Origin: UBA4416 sp040386075
Lineage (GTDB): Bacteria; Bacteroidota; Bacteroidia; B-17B0; Aurantibacillaceae
Reading direction: 5' to 3'
Length of the DNA: 64,000 bases
NCBI GenBank assembly: GCA_040386075.1
Contig: JAZKGE010000045.1
Location: 26,478 to 90,477, forward strand
Under the pieces are notes generated by a model. It ran no database searches, was not told where the DNA came from, and saw only the letters and a program-made list of their open reading frames with translations. Each line of letters begins with the position of its first letter. The stretch's first letter is position 1. Below are positions 1 to 6,730 of the stretch, one piece after another. The position numbers were made by a program, and so were the translations under genes.

Positions 1-441
1 TTCTGAAAAAACGGCTCCGCTGGCAATAGACAAATAAACTTTTTTACCGGTGATCAAGCCTATTGGACCATTCTCGGTATACTTAAATGTAATTCCGGCC
101 CTTGAAATTTGATCGATCCATGCTTTCAAAACAGAAGGAACTGAAAAATTCCATGTTGGAACGTTAATGACAATGATGTCGGCGGTAAAAAGTTCATTGA
201 TTACTTCGTCAGAAAGTTTAGTAGATTGTTTATGTATTTCTGTATGGTTTTCTGGCGGTGTAAAAAATGCTTCTAAATGTGAGGTGTTGTAATGTGGAAA
301 AGGAAATTTGTTCAGGTCCCTGGTGACAATTTCACTCTCCGGGTAATCAGTTTTAATTTTTTCAATAATGGCATTACCAAGCTTATTACTGTAGGATGAT
401 TCGCCTCTTGGGCTCGAAATAATATTTAAGATCTTTTTCAT
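1..441 (-). CDS. azoR: FMN-dependent NADH-azoreductase (3' part cut by window edge)
   Basis: The frame is open from the ATG at 441 to the window edge, giving 147 codons of a protein that continues outside. The N-terminus reads MKKILNIISSPRGESSYSNK, the flavodoxin-fold phosphate-binding loop (SSPRGxxSxS) of AzoR-type NAD(P)H:FMN oxidoreductases. The later segment with VPTWNFSVPSVLKAWIDQI and ITFKYTENGPIGL matches the family's flavin-contact region. The family reduces quinones or azo compounds with NADH in the cytosol. It diverges from the HxlR regulator across a symmetric operator, the usual layout for a reductase controlled by an adjacent HxlR regulator of electrophile stress. The family call is firm; the substrate is unknown. 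Confidence 0.9.
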   Translation of the reverse strand, partial: MKKILNIISSPRGESSYSNKLGNAIIEKIKTDYPESEIVTRDLNKFPFPHYNTSHLEAFFTPPENHTEIHKQSTKLSDEVINELFTADIIVINVPTWNFSVPSVLKAWIDQISRAGITFKYTENGPIGLITGKKVYLSIASGAVFSE

Positions 442-483
442 GTTTTTTTGATTTAATTATTTTTTAAATGATTTAATTAACCG

Positions 484-491
484 CAAAGCTA
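484..491 (-). promoter_or_regulatory. -7 element of azoR promoter
   Basis: On the minus strand this reads TAGCTTTG, matching the Bacteroidota -7 consensus TAnnTTTG, 42 nt upstream of the azoR ATG. No good TTTG -33 element sits at the usual distance. The -33 position would fall on or beside the left arm of the 512-559 dyad. Confidence 0.55.
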
Positions 492-511
492 TGGTGATCA
501 GATATACAAAA

Positions 512-559
512 GGTATCGCTTTCCTTTTCGATACCGGTATACTTTAGGAAAGCGGTATA
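512..559. promoter_or_regulatory. Symmetric operator-like dyad between azoR and hxlR
   Basis: A perfect 10-bp palindrome ATACCGGTAT (531-540) lies at the exact centre (535.5) of two outer arms, GGTATCGCTTTCC (512-524) and GGAAAGCGGTATA (547-559), which are complementary at 10 of 13 positions. GGTAT half-sites recur at 512, 536 and 554, with its complement at 531. The two divergent -7 boxes (484-491 and 581-588) lie almost equally far from the centre, so a bound dimer or pair of dimers would cover both -33 regions. HxlR proteins bind inverted repeats of this general type. That this one binds here is inferred from position. Confidence 0.65.
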
Positions 560-580
560 AAAAGGAAAGCATATATGTGC

Positions 581-588
581 TATCTTTG
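581..588 (+). promoter_or_regulatory. -7 element of hxlR promoter
   Basis: TATCTTTG is an exact TAnnTTTG match, 18 nt upstream of the ATG at 607. The expected -33 position (about 557-560) lies at the right arm of the operator dyad, and no TTTG is present there. Confidence 0.6.
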
Positions 589-606
589 TTTGAAAATAAA
601 GGAACA

Positions 607-996
607 ATGGAATTTACAGAACAAGATAAACGCAAGTGCCCGGAACATTTATCTACAGGTGAGTGCACAAAACAATTATTGCCGGTAAAAGATGCACTCG
701 ATATTTTAAGTGGCAAATGGAAAATACAGATCATTATATCTTTAACCTTTGGTAAAAAGCGTTTCAAACAAATTCAACGCGAAATTCCTGGATTAACACC
801 CAAAATGCTTTCTAAAGAATTAAAAGAACTGGAAATAAACGAGCTGGCCAGCCGGCAAGTGTATGATACATCTCCCGTAACTGTAGAATATGAATTAACA
901 CCTTATGGTAAAACATTAAAACCATTAATAGGAGAGTTGCACAAGTGGGGCACAAAACATCGTAAACGGGTTATTGCAAGTAGTGGGAGAGGATAA
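607..996 (+). CDS. HxlR-family winged-helix transcriptional regulator
   Basis: 129 residues from the ATG at 607. A GTG at 577 is in frame, but it lies upstream of the -7 element, so it cannot be the start if that promoter is used. HxlR/DUF24 hallmarks are present: a conserved early Cys (KCPEHLSTGEC), the core VKDALDILSGKWKIQIIISL, the recognition-helix stretch FKQIQREIPGLTPKMLSKEL, and the wing TVEYELTPYGKTL. This family usually represses an adjacent oxidoreductase and responds to electrophiles through the N-terminal cysteine. The divergent azoreductase and the dyad fit that model and autoregulation. Confidence 0.9.
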   Translation: MEFTEQDKRKCPEHLSTGECTKQLLPVKDALDILSGKWKIQIIISLTFGKKRFKQIQREIPGLTPKMLSKELKELEINELASRQVYDTSPVTVEYELTPYGKTLKPLIGELHKWGTKHRKRVIASSGRG

Positions 997-1039
997 GTCA
1001 CTTTATTTGCTGATCCCTTAACTACCAGAGTCACAATGT

Positions 1040-1072
1040 AAAAAGCTATTCGGTTGCACGGGATAGCTTTTT
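1040..1072. terminator. Hairpin terminator after hxlR
   Basis: AAAAAGCTAT pairs with ATAGCTTTTT around a GC-rich apex, followed by a T-rich run (TTTTTATTTTC). It lies 44 nt past the hxlR stop and is the imperfect copy of the 1158-1188 hairpin. Confidence 0.65.
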
Positions 1073-1157
1073 ATTTTCTTTTAGGTCTTTTTAAAACAAG
1101 ATCTCAGGGATTAACTCACTTTGTCGTTGATCCTTTAACTACCAGAGGCACAATGTA

Positions 1158-1188
1158 AAAAGTTATCCCGTTGCACGGGATAACTTTT
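1158..1188. terminator. Perfect 13-bp hairpin terminator
   Basis: AAAAGTTATCCCG (1158-1170) pairs perfectly with CGGGATAACTTTT (1176-1188) around a TTGCA loop. A-runs and T-runs on both sides let it act in either direction. Confidence 0.75.
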
Positions 1189-1237
1189 ATTTCCCTTAAC
1201 ATCTTTGAAAGCAAGCTTTCAGATGTTCCGGAAAATA

Positions 1238-1262
1238 AAAAAGCGCCTCAAGGGCGCTTTTT
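1238..1262. terminator. Bidirectional hairpin terminator
   Basis: AAAAAGCGCC (1238-1247), loop TCAAG, GGCGCTTTTT (1253-1262). It closes the minus-strand tRNA-Ser / GIY-YIG array just beyond its last partial tRNA copy. Confidence 0.8.
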
Positions 1263-1273
1263 ACATTTATCAG

Positions 1274-1327
1274 CGGAGAAATAGCCCCATCGGGGGAACC
1301 CCAGGAACCTCACGGTTCAACAGTTTT
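1274..1327 (-). pseudogene. tRNA-Ser 3'-half fragment, copy 1 (altered T arm)
   Basis: This segment matches the 3' half of the intact tRNA-Ser at 2003-2087 (variable arm GAACCGTGAGGTTC, acceptor TTTCTCC plus G). The T-arm sequence is replaced by CCCCATCGGGGG, making it 5 nt longer than the other copies. The inserted CCCATCGGG (1286-1294) is the exact reverse complement of CCCGATGGG at 1329-1337 in the same cassette. There is no anticodon arm or proper 5' half, so it cannot be a working tRNA. Confidence 0.8.
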
Positions 1328-1346
1328 TCCCGATGGGACCGCAATC

Positions 1347-1598
1347 TCACTTTACAATAATATTTTGATCTCTCAGCCAATTATAACCATCAATGCTTTT
1401 GAAAAAAATTTCACGTTTTATAGCTTCAGTTTTTGAATCAAATTTTTCAAAATAATGAATTTTAAGAGGAATTCTTGCTTTTGTGCTTCTTACTAAACCG
1501 CTATTGTGTCGATTTAAGCGTTCAGACAAATTAGAAGTATATCCATAATAATACTTGCAGTCTTTTTCGCTAATTAATATGTACGTAAAGTAGCTCAA
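1347..1598 (-). CDS. Small GIY-YIG endonuclease, copy 1
   Basis: 83 residues, identical to the protein at 1709-1960. GIY-YIG landmarks are visible: the first Tyr in YFTYIL, the second in KYYYGYTSNL, the Arg/His helix SERLNRHN and a late acidic residue in SKTEAIKREIFFKS. The length fits the single-domain UPF0213-like group. The frame opens with TTG; no ATG or ribosome-binding site is visible upstream, because the frame starts just after the hairpin. Translation is therefore uncertain. The family normally nicks or cleaves DNA. Its repeated placement behind tRNA-Ser halves suggests a role in moving this unit, which is an inference. Confidence 0.75.
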   Translation of the reverse strand: MSYFTYILISEKDCKYYYGYTSNLSERLNRHNSGLVRSTKARIPLKIHYFEKFDSKTEAIKREIFFKSIDGYNWLRDQNIIVK

Positions 1599-1606
1599 TG
1601 TAAATA

Positions 1607-1637
1607 AAAAAGGGTTTTACATTGTAAAACCCTTTTT
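1607..1637. terminator. 15-bp-arm palindromic hairpin between tRNA half and GIY-YIG copy 1
   Basis: AAAAAGGGTTTTACA (1607-1621) and TGTAAAACCCTTTTT (1623-1637) pair perfectly around a single T. It is the same hairpin as 1969-1999, one repeat unit away. Confidence 0.7.
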
Positions 1638-1640
1638 GAG

Positions 1641-1689
1641 CGGAGAAATAGGGATTCGAACCCCAGGAACCTCACGGTTCAACAGTTTT
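1641..1689 (-). pseudogene. tRNA-Ser 3'-half fragment, copy 2
   Basis: These 49 nt are identical to 2003-2051 of the intact tRNA-Ser: discriminator G, acceptor 3' strand, T arm, variable arm, and up to AAAACTG of the anticodon stem. Beyond that the anticodon loop and stem are replaced by TCCCATCGGG. A GATTGCGG block is shared again further 5', then similarity fades into the GIY-YIG stop region. The fragment is not a functional tRNA. Confidence 0.85.
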
Positions 1690-1708
1690 TCCCGATGGGA
1701 CCGCAATC

Positions 1709-1960
1709 TCACTTTACAATAATATTTTGATCTCTCAGCCAATTATAACCATCAATGCTTTTGAAAAAAATTTCACGTTTTATAGCTTCAGTTTTTGAAT
1801 CAAATTTTTCAAAATAATGAATTTTAAGAGGAATTCTTGCTTTTGTGCTTCTTACTAAACCGCTATTGTGTCGATTTAAGCGTTCAGACAAATTAGAAGT
1901 ATATCCATAATAATACTTGCAGTCTTTTTCGCTAATTAATATGTACGTAAAGTAGCTCAA
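1709..1960 (-). CDS. Small GIY-YIG endonuclease, copy 2 (next to intact tRNA-Ser)
   Basis: Identical in sequence to the 1347-1598 product. The TTG codon at 1960 is the first plausible start, 43 nt past the tRNA 3' end and directly behind the 1969-1999 hairpin. That hairpin would act as the tRNA terminator and so limit read-through expression of the ORF. Identity over all 83 codons with copy 1 shows either a very recent duplication or gene conversion. GIY-YIG motif residues are intact, so there is no sign of decay in the protein itself. Confidence 0.75.
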   Translation of the reverse strand: MSYFTYILISEKDCKYYYGYTSNLSERLNRHNSGLVRSTKARIPLKIHYFEKFDSKTEAIKREIFFKSIDGYNWLRDQNIIVK

Positions 1961-1968
1961 TGTAAATA

Positions 1969-1999
1969 AAAAAGGGTTTTACATTGTAAAACCCTTTTT
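1969..1999. terminator. tRNA-Ser terminator / palindrome
   Basis: A perfect palindrome with 15-bp arms and a 1-nt centre (T1984). On the minus strand it is followed by a T-rich run, so it should terminate the tRNA-Ser transcript. Confidence 0.75.
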
Positions 2000-2002
2000 G
2001 AG

Positions 2003-2087
2003 CGGAGAAATAGGGATTCGAACCCCAGGAACCTCACGGTTCAACAGTTTTCAAGACTGCCGCAATCGACCACTCTGCCATTTCTCC
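2003..2087 (-). tRNA. tRNA-Ser(UGA)
   Basis: The minus strand folds as a class II tRNA. The acceptor is GGAGAAA / TTTCTCC with discriminator G. The anticodon stem CAGTC / (A)AACTG presents TGA in CTTGAAA, and a long variable arm follows (GAACCGTGAGGTTC). The T arm is GGGTTCGAATCCC-like. The 3' CCA is not encoded; GCT follows. At 85 nt it is the intact parent of the two partial copies downstream. Confidence 0.93.
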
Positions 2088-2200
2088 AGAGGGGACAAAA
2101 TTAATCTTTTTTTTTATTCTACAAGTAATTTCTTTAAAATATTTTTTATTGTTAACTTTATAGGAAATTTACATCCCCTTGTAATTTGTAAATCAATATC

Positions 2201-3670
2201 ATGCGACATTTTTTGACCATTCTTTCAGTTTTCGTTTATAGCGCTGTTTTTTCAAATATTACAGTTTATTTTAATTATGGGATCTTTAATACGGGCAATT
2301 CCAAACCATATCTTGAAACATATCTCACCATTTCAGGAAATAGTGTGAAATTTGCACCGGTTGCCGACGGCTACCAGGCCAATGTTAACGTGTCCTGGAA
2401 GATCCTGAAGGGTAATGATATTGTTAAAGCTTCAAATTACAATGTCATGAGTCCTAAAGTTGCTGATACATTACACCTCCCTTCGTTTATTGATAGCCAG
2501 CGTTTTCAGCTGGAAAACGGGCAATACACCCTAGAATTAGTTGTGATTGACAATAAAAACCCCGAAAAAAAGTCAACCCATTCAGAAAAAATCACTGTTT
2601 CGTTTAAAAGGGAGAAAAAAGTATATACATCGGATGTTCAGGCCCTGGAATCTTATAATAAATCATCTAATCAGTCGGTATTAAATAAGAACGGATTTGA
2701 AATGGTTCCCTATAACATCAACTATTATCCCAAAACCCAAAATTCCCTTAAATTTTACATTGAATCGTATAATTTGGATACGGTAATTGGCGGCAATACA
2801 AAATTTGTGTATGCTTATCATATTGAGAATAATGAGAACCTACAAAAAATTCCCGGTTTAAGTGGTTTTCAACGGCAAACAGCCGGTAGAGTAAATCCAT
2901 TATTGGCACAGTTTGATATTACTCAATTGCCAACCGGAAATTACAACCTGGTTATCTTGGTAAAAGATTCAATGAATGTTGTTCAGGCTCAAAAAAAATG
3001 GTTCTTTCAACGCCAAAGCAATGCAAAGGAATTGGTTGTTTCTGAAACTTCTATCAAAACCGTGGAAGAATTCTTTAATTTAGTACAGGGCGAAGATTCT
3101 TTAAAAGAATTCATTGAATGTTTATGGCCGATATCCTTCACCACAGAAAGGGAATGGCAACAGGTCCAATTGACCCGAAAAGACCCTAATTTAATGCGTG
3201 GTTATATGGTAGAATACTGGAAAAAAATTGCCGGAGATTCACTCGACCCCTTAAAGATATGGTTAGCTTATTACAAGCAGGTATTGGAAGCAAATGCACT
3301 TTTAAAATGTGGCAAACAAAAAGGATATTATACCGACAGAGGGCGCGTTTATTTGCAATATGGAAAGCCTGATCAGAGAGGCCAATACAATAGTGAGCCC
3401 GGAACTTATCCCTATGAAGTATGGCAATACTACAGGCTTTATGACAGAGCTACAAAACGTTTCTTTTCTAACAAAAGATTTGTATTTGCTAATTTTGGTA
3501 TAGCCGATAACTGTTACAAATTAATTCATAGTGAAGTAAGAGGTGAAATATTTGATGAGCGTTGGAAATATAAATTAGTGAACCGAATTCAACAGGGTGG
3601 TATGGAAGAAACTTCACCCGGCAAGACTTACGGCAGTAATATTGACGAAAATTATAATAACCCACGCTAA
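2201..3670 (+). CDS. GWxTD-domain protein (divergent motif), secreted
   Basis: 489 residues with an N-terminal signal peptide (MRHFLTILSVFVYSAVFS). The N-terminal part is beta-rich with repeated sandwich-like segments. The C-terminal part carries the domain that names this Bacteroidota family: a helical segment ending KGYYTDRGRVYLQYGKPD, then YEVWQYYRL. The signature GWxTD has become GYYTD here, whereas the second family member at 44928-46199 keeps GWKTD. The role of the family is unknown; it is usually periplasmic or surface-exposed. Its stop lies 3 nt before the glycosyltransferase ATG, so the two are probably co-transcribed. Confidence 0.82.
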   Translation: MRHFLTILSVFVYSAVFSNITVYFNYGIFNTGNSKPYLETYLTISGNSVKFAPVADGYQANVNVSWKILKGNDIVKASNYNVMSPKVADTLHLPSFIDSQRFQLENGQYTLELVVIDNKNPEKKSTHSEKITVSFKREKKVYTSDVQALESYNKSSNQSVLNKNGFEMVPYNINYYPKTQNSLKFYIESYNLDTVIGGNTKFVYAYHIENNENLQKIPGLSGFQRQTAGRVNPLLAQFDITQLPTGNYNLVILVKDSMNVVQAQKKWFFQRQSNAKELVVSETSIKTVEEFFNLVQGEDSLKEFIECLWPISFTTEREWQQVQLTRKDPNLMRGYMVEYWKKIAGDSLDPLKIWLAYYKQVLEANALLKCGKQKGYYTDRGRVYLQYGKPDQRGQYNSEPGTYPYEVWQYYRLYDRATKRFFSNKRFVFANFGIADNCYKLIHSEVRGEIFDERWKYKLVNRIQQGGMEETSPGKTYGSNIDENYNNPR

Positions 3671-3673
3671 TTT

Positions 3674-4693
3674 ATGTTGAGTAAAGTAGCTGTTGTTATT
3701 TTAAACTGGAACGGTAGATCTTTTCTGGAAAAATTTTTACCCATGGTCATTAAGTATTCTTCAAATGCTCAGATCGTTGTGGCCGACAATCAATCTACCG
3801 ATGACAGTGTTGCTTTATTAAAAGAAAAATTTCCGGAAGTGAGGATCATCATTAATCCTGATAATGGTGGGTTTTCTAAAGGGTACAATGTAGCACTTAA
3901 ACAAGTAGATGCAGAATATTATGTATTGTTGAATTCGGATGTGGAAGTTACTGTAAACTGGATAAAGCCTGTTATTGAGTTAATGGATTCAAATAAAATG
4001 ATAGCTGCCTGTCAGCCAAAAATTTTAGATCATAATCAACAAACTAAATTTGAATACGCAGGCGCTTCCGGTGGCTTTATTGATAAGTATGGTTACCCGT
4101 TTTGCCGGGGAAGGATTTTTAATGTACTGGAAGAAGACAAAGGACAGTATAACACAGCTATAGAAGTGTTTTGGGCAACCGGTGCCTGCATGTTTGTTCG
4201 TGCAGAAGCATTCTGGAAAATTGGCGGTTTTGATAACGATTACTTTGCACACATGGAGGAAATTGATGTATGCTGGCGAATGAAAAATGTAGGTTATCAA
4301 ATTTATGTAGAACCAAAATCGGTTATATACCATGTTGGTGGAGGAACATTAAATAAATTAAGCCCCCGAAAAACATTTTTAAATTTCAGGAATAACCTTA
4401 TTACGCTTACAAAAAATGCAGCCCCACGTTTTTTATTGTTCAAGATCATATACCGAATGATATTGGATGGCGTTGCTGCCATTAAATTTTTAGTTGAGGG
4501 AAACAGCACACATTTTATGGCCGTACTTAAAGCCCATGGCTCTTTTTATAAGCATTTACCGGCCACGTTTAAAAAAAGAAAAGCCATGCGGCAAATGCCC
4601 GGTTTTGTTGATTCAACAACCGGTGTTTATAAAAAGAATATTGTGTATTTACATTTTTTAAAAGGCGTGAAGAAGTACAGTGAATTAAAATAA
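3674..4693 (+). CDS. Family 2 glycosyltransferase (rhamnosyltransferase-like)
   Basis: 339 residues with no signal peptide. The GT-A nucleotide-binding start VAVVILNWNGRSFL is followed by VVADNQSTDDS, PDNGGFSKGYN and the DxD-type metal site LNSDVEV. The acceptor-side motif around FDNDYFAHMEEIDVCWRM is typical of GT2 rhamnosyl/galactofuranosyl transferases. The C-terminal third has hydrophobic or amphipathic stretches likely to touch the inner membrane face. These enzymes build O-antigen or exopolysaccharide. It follows the GWxTD gene by 3 nt. The donor sugar cannot be read from sequence. Confidence 0.88.
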   Translation: MLSKVAVVILNWNGRSFLEKFLPMVIKYSSNAQIVVADNQSTDDSVALLKEKFPEVRIIINPDNGGFSKGYNVALKQVDAEYYVLLNSDVEVTVNWIKPVIELMDSNKMIAACQPKILDHNQQTKFEYAGASGGFIDKYGYPFCRGRIFNVLEEDKGQYNTAIEVFWATGACMFVRAEAFWKIGGFDNDYFAHMEEIDVCWRMKNVGYQIYVEPKSVIYHVGGGTLNKLSPRKTFLNFRNNLITLTKNAAPRFLLFKIIYRMILDGVAAIKFLVEGNSTHFMAVLKAHGSFYKHLPATFKKRKAMRQMPGFVDSTTGVYKKNIVYLHFLKGVKKYSELK

Positions 4694-4697
4694 CTTA

Positions 4698-4738
4698 TCG
4701 ACTTCGTATGAAGGGCATGTCAGTTCGAGCGAAGTCGA
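4698..4738. repeat. Intergenic inverted repeat (TCGACTTCG / CGAAGTCGA)
   Basis: TCGACTTCG (4698-4706) pairs with CGAAGTCGA (4730-4738) across a 23-nt loop containing CATGTCAGTTCGAG. It lies between two convergent genes. Very similar GTCAGTTCGAGCG-AGTCGAGA strings are scattered through intergenic DNA of many Bacteroidota, so this is probably a dispersed REP-like element. Confidence 0.55.
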
Positions 4739-4750
4739 GAATAAAAACAA

Positions 4751-6319
4751 TCACTTCAAACTCCAGTCAGAGTGCATTCCTTTTTGAGGATCAAAATCCA
4801 TTTTATTTTTACCACAAATTAGTTTTGATACATCTCTTGCCTGTATCAAAGAAATAGGAATTCCGCCACCGGCTCTTCCCCAGTGACTGGCATAATAAAA
4901 ATTTTGTAAATTTGGTAATGTGAATTTTACAGGCGATGAAGCGGCCATATCTTTGCCTGGTAACCAGCCTTGTGCACTGCCTTGCCAGTTATTAGTGTAG
5001 CGTAATACGGTAGCTGGCGTAGCAAAATCAATCACTTCGATATCATCTTTTATTCCTGGAAATTTCACTTCCAAGCGCTCAATCAAGGCATCTGTAAATT
5101 TCTTTTTCTCTTCGCGGTATTTCACACGTTCATTTTTGCGAAGATCGATCCAGTATTTGCCGTTGGTTGTGTAAAAACTGCAAGCCATTACTGTTTTTCC
5201 TTCAGGCGCAAGAGTAGGGTCGTAATTATAAAAATGAGCTTCTAATCTATCCCATGATTTTCCACAGGGAGATTCCAGTTTTACTTCTGTAGGAAAACGC
5301 GAAAAGTGCGGATACTCTTTGTAAGATCTTTTTAATCCAAATGATACTAAGAGAATAGAGTAGTAGAGATCTAAAATTTTTCCGTCTCGTAATTTTAAAA
5401 TACTGTCATCCACATACTTTCCATCCAGGTATTCAAAAACCGATTTATACCAATCGGCCGTAGACACCACGATATCACTTCTGTGAATCACATCATTACG
5501 AACTAATAAACCTTTGGCTTGATTATTTTCGGTCAATATTTTTTTAACGGGTGTATTGTAATGGATCTTTCCACCCATGGCAATGTAATTATCTGCTATG
5601 CGTTGGGCCCAGCTCAATGAGCCGCCAACAGGATAACCGGCACAATTCTTATCAAAGAACGCCATTGGAAAATTAAGGATCATCATTTTTATCTCCTCAC
5701 CGTCGAATAATAGTTCGAAACTTTCTTTTAAAAAAGGGCTCTTGAATTTTTTTGCAATATCGAAATTCGTTATTTTTTTTTGTTTGGCAAGATACACCAG
5801 GAACTTCAGGTACTTTGCCATTTTGATGCTTCGGATAATAGAAGGAATCAGTGGTATTTTGTACATTACAGGCGGCAATTCAAATTGCTGTAAATTACGT
5901 ATGTCCTGTACTACCTCATGTATCACATTAGTGTCTTCCGGCGACAGATCCAGCATATAGTCACGCAACTTATCTAAATTGGTGTAAAGTTTAAATGTTT
6001 TATTACCGTATTTGTCCGTCGCGTTTTTTACATCAACGTGCAAACGAATCTCATGATTATGAAACGGAACTTTTTTCATATCGATCAGTTCCGACCACAT
6101 TTTATAAAAACCGCTTCCTTTATTTGACCCCAGGATCCAGTGAATGGAACCATCAATGGTATATTCTCCGTTTTGCCAGCTTGTGCATAAACCACCGGGG
6201 ATTGAATGTTTTTCGAAGATCTGAGTTTCAAAGCCATTCATTTGCAAATAGCTGCCGGTACATAAACCTGAAATTCCGGCTCCTATAATATTGACTTTGA
6301 TCTTTTGTTGCACTCTCAA
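4751..6319 (-). CDS. Phytoene desaturase / carotenoid isomerase-like FAD oxidoreductase
   Basis: 522 residues. The N-terminal Rossmann fold KVNIIGAGISGLCTGSYL with E following (FETQIFEKHSIPGG) binds the FAD ADP moiety. The C-terminus has the matching FAD segment NFYYASHWGRAGGGIPISLIQARDVSKLI. The middle aligns in character with CrtI/CrtISO-like desaturases. No ATG is available: the start is TTG at 6319 or GTG at 6313, both just before the Rossmann strand. No carotenoid neighbours (crtB, crtY) are present, so the substrate could be a carotenoid or another polyisoprenoid or retinol-type lipid. The family is firm and the role open. Confidence 0.8.
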   Translation of the reverse strand: MRVQQKIKVNIIGAGISGLCTGSYLQMNGFETQIFEKHSIPGGLCTSWQNGEYTIDGSIHWILGSNKGSGFYKMWSELIDMKKVPFHNHEIRLHVDVKNATDKYGNKTFKLYTNLDKLRDYMLDLSPEDTNVIHEVVQDIRNLQQFELPPVMYKIPLIPSIIRSIKMAKYLKFLVYLAKQKKITNFDIAKKFKSPFLKESFELLFDGEEIKMMILNFPMAFFDKNCAGYPVGGSLSWAQRIADNYIAMGGKIHYNTPVKKILTENNQAKGLLVRNDVIHRSDIVVSTADWYKSVFEYLDGKYVDDSILKLRDGKILDLYYSILLVSFGLKRSYKEYPHFSRFPTEVKLESPCGKSWDRLEAHFYNYDPTLAPEGKTVMACSFYTTNGKYWIDLRKNERVKYREEKKKFTDALIERLEVKFPGIKDDIEVIDFATPATVLRYTNNWQGSAQGWLPGKDMAASSPVKFTLPNLQNFYYASHWGRAGGGIPISLIQARDVSKLICGKNKMDFDPQKGMHSDWSLK

Positions 6320-6415
6320 ATTTAGGAAAAAGATTGGATTTGGATAAACAAAACTCTATCGCCCTTTCATTTGCCAAAGCGACAAAGAAATAACACTTCA
6401 CATTATCAAAGCAAA

Positions 6416-6440
6416 AAAGGGATACACACTGTATCCCTTT
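6416..6440. terminator. Hairpin terminator of csbD-like gene
   Basis: AAAGGGATACA (6416-6426), loop CAC, TGTATCCCTTT (6430-6440). It sits just past the minus-strand csbD-like stop, with A/T runs on both sides. Confidence 0.8.
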
Positions 6441-6462
6441 AATTTATTTTGTAATGAATTAA

Positions 6463-6654
6463 CTACAAACTTTGTATCCATTCAATGACCTGATCTTTTG
6501 TTTTGCCGATCTTTTTTTGGATGCGACCAACCAGTTCATCGTCTTTACCTTCTTCGTAAACCAGATCATCATCTGTTAATTCACCATACTGTTGCTTAAT
6601 TTTTCCTTTAAGCTCGTTCCAGTTTCCTTTTAATTTAAATTCCTTGCTGTTCAT
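6463..6654 (-). CDS. CsbD-family stress protein
   Basis: 63 residues, the usual CsbD length. The family core is clear: KLKGNWNELKGKIKQQYGEL with TDDDL, then a GKDDELVGRIQKKIGKTKDQV segment. The protein is very hydrophilic and helical with no signal peptide. CsbD-like proteins are induced by general stress in many bacteria, but their biochemical activity is unknown. It has its own terminator and sits next to the hibernation factor gene, so both may serve starvation or stress. Confidence 0.9.
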   Translation of the reverse strand: MNSKEFKLKGNWNELKGKIKQQYGELTDDDLVYEEGKDDELVGRIQKKIGKTKDQVIEWIQSL

Positions 6655-6730
6655 AATAGTAGTTTTTATTATACTACCTCAAACCTTATGCCTGCAACTT
6701 GGTTTATTTTCATTGACTTTATAACAAAAA

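Larger units (their letters stand above)
998..1192. repeat. Two direct copies of a ~77-bp element ending in a hairpin
   Basis: Segments 998-1075 and 1116-1192 are diverged copies, offset 118 bp. Both start TCACTTT, share TTAACTACCAGAG and CACAATGTAAAAAG, and end in a stem closed by GTTGCACGGGATA. They follow the hxlR stop codon directly, and this and the next 150 bp carry no gene. The conserved stretch before each hairpin is longer than a terminator needs, so a small RNA or a mobile terminator cassette is possible. Confidence 0.6.
1296..2051 (-). repeat. Tandem 362-bp repeat carrying GIY-YIG ORF and tRNA-Ser 3' half
   Basis: Bases 1296-1689 repeat at 1658-2051 with an offset of 362 bp and no difference that I could find by eye. 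Each unit holds, in minus-strand order, a tRNA-Ser 3' half, a perfect 15-bp-arm hairpin and an 83-codon GIY-YIG ORF. The array starts at the functional tRNA-Ser and ends in degenerate tRNA halves. This is the arrangement expected when an element has inserted at a tRNA 3' end and then duplicated in tandem. Confidence 0.85.

Noticed and set aside
577..606. GTG start extending the HxlR regulator by 10 residues
   Set aside because: It lies upstream of the -7 box at 581-588, so it would not be in the transcript, and the extra residues are not family-like.
1998..2216. Plus-strand ORF of 72 codons with an IGIRTPG-type start
   Set aside because: It is the antisense translation of the tRNA-Ser gene and its flank, a frequent false ORF in databases.
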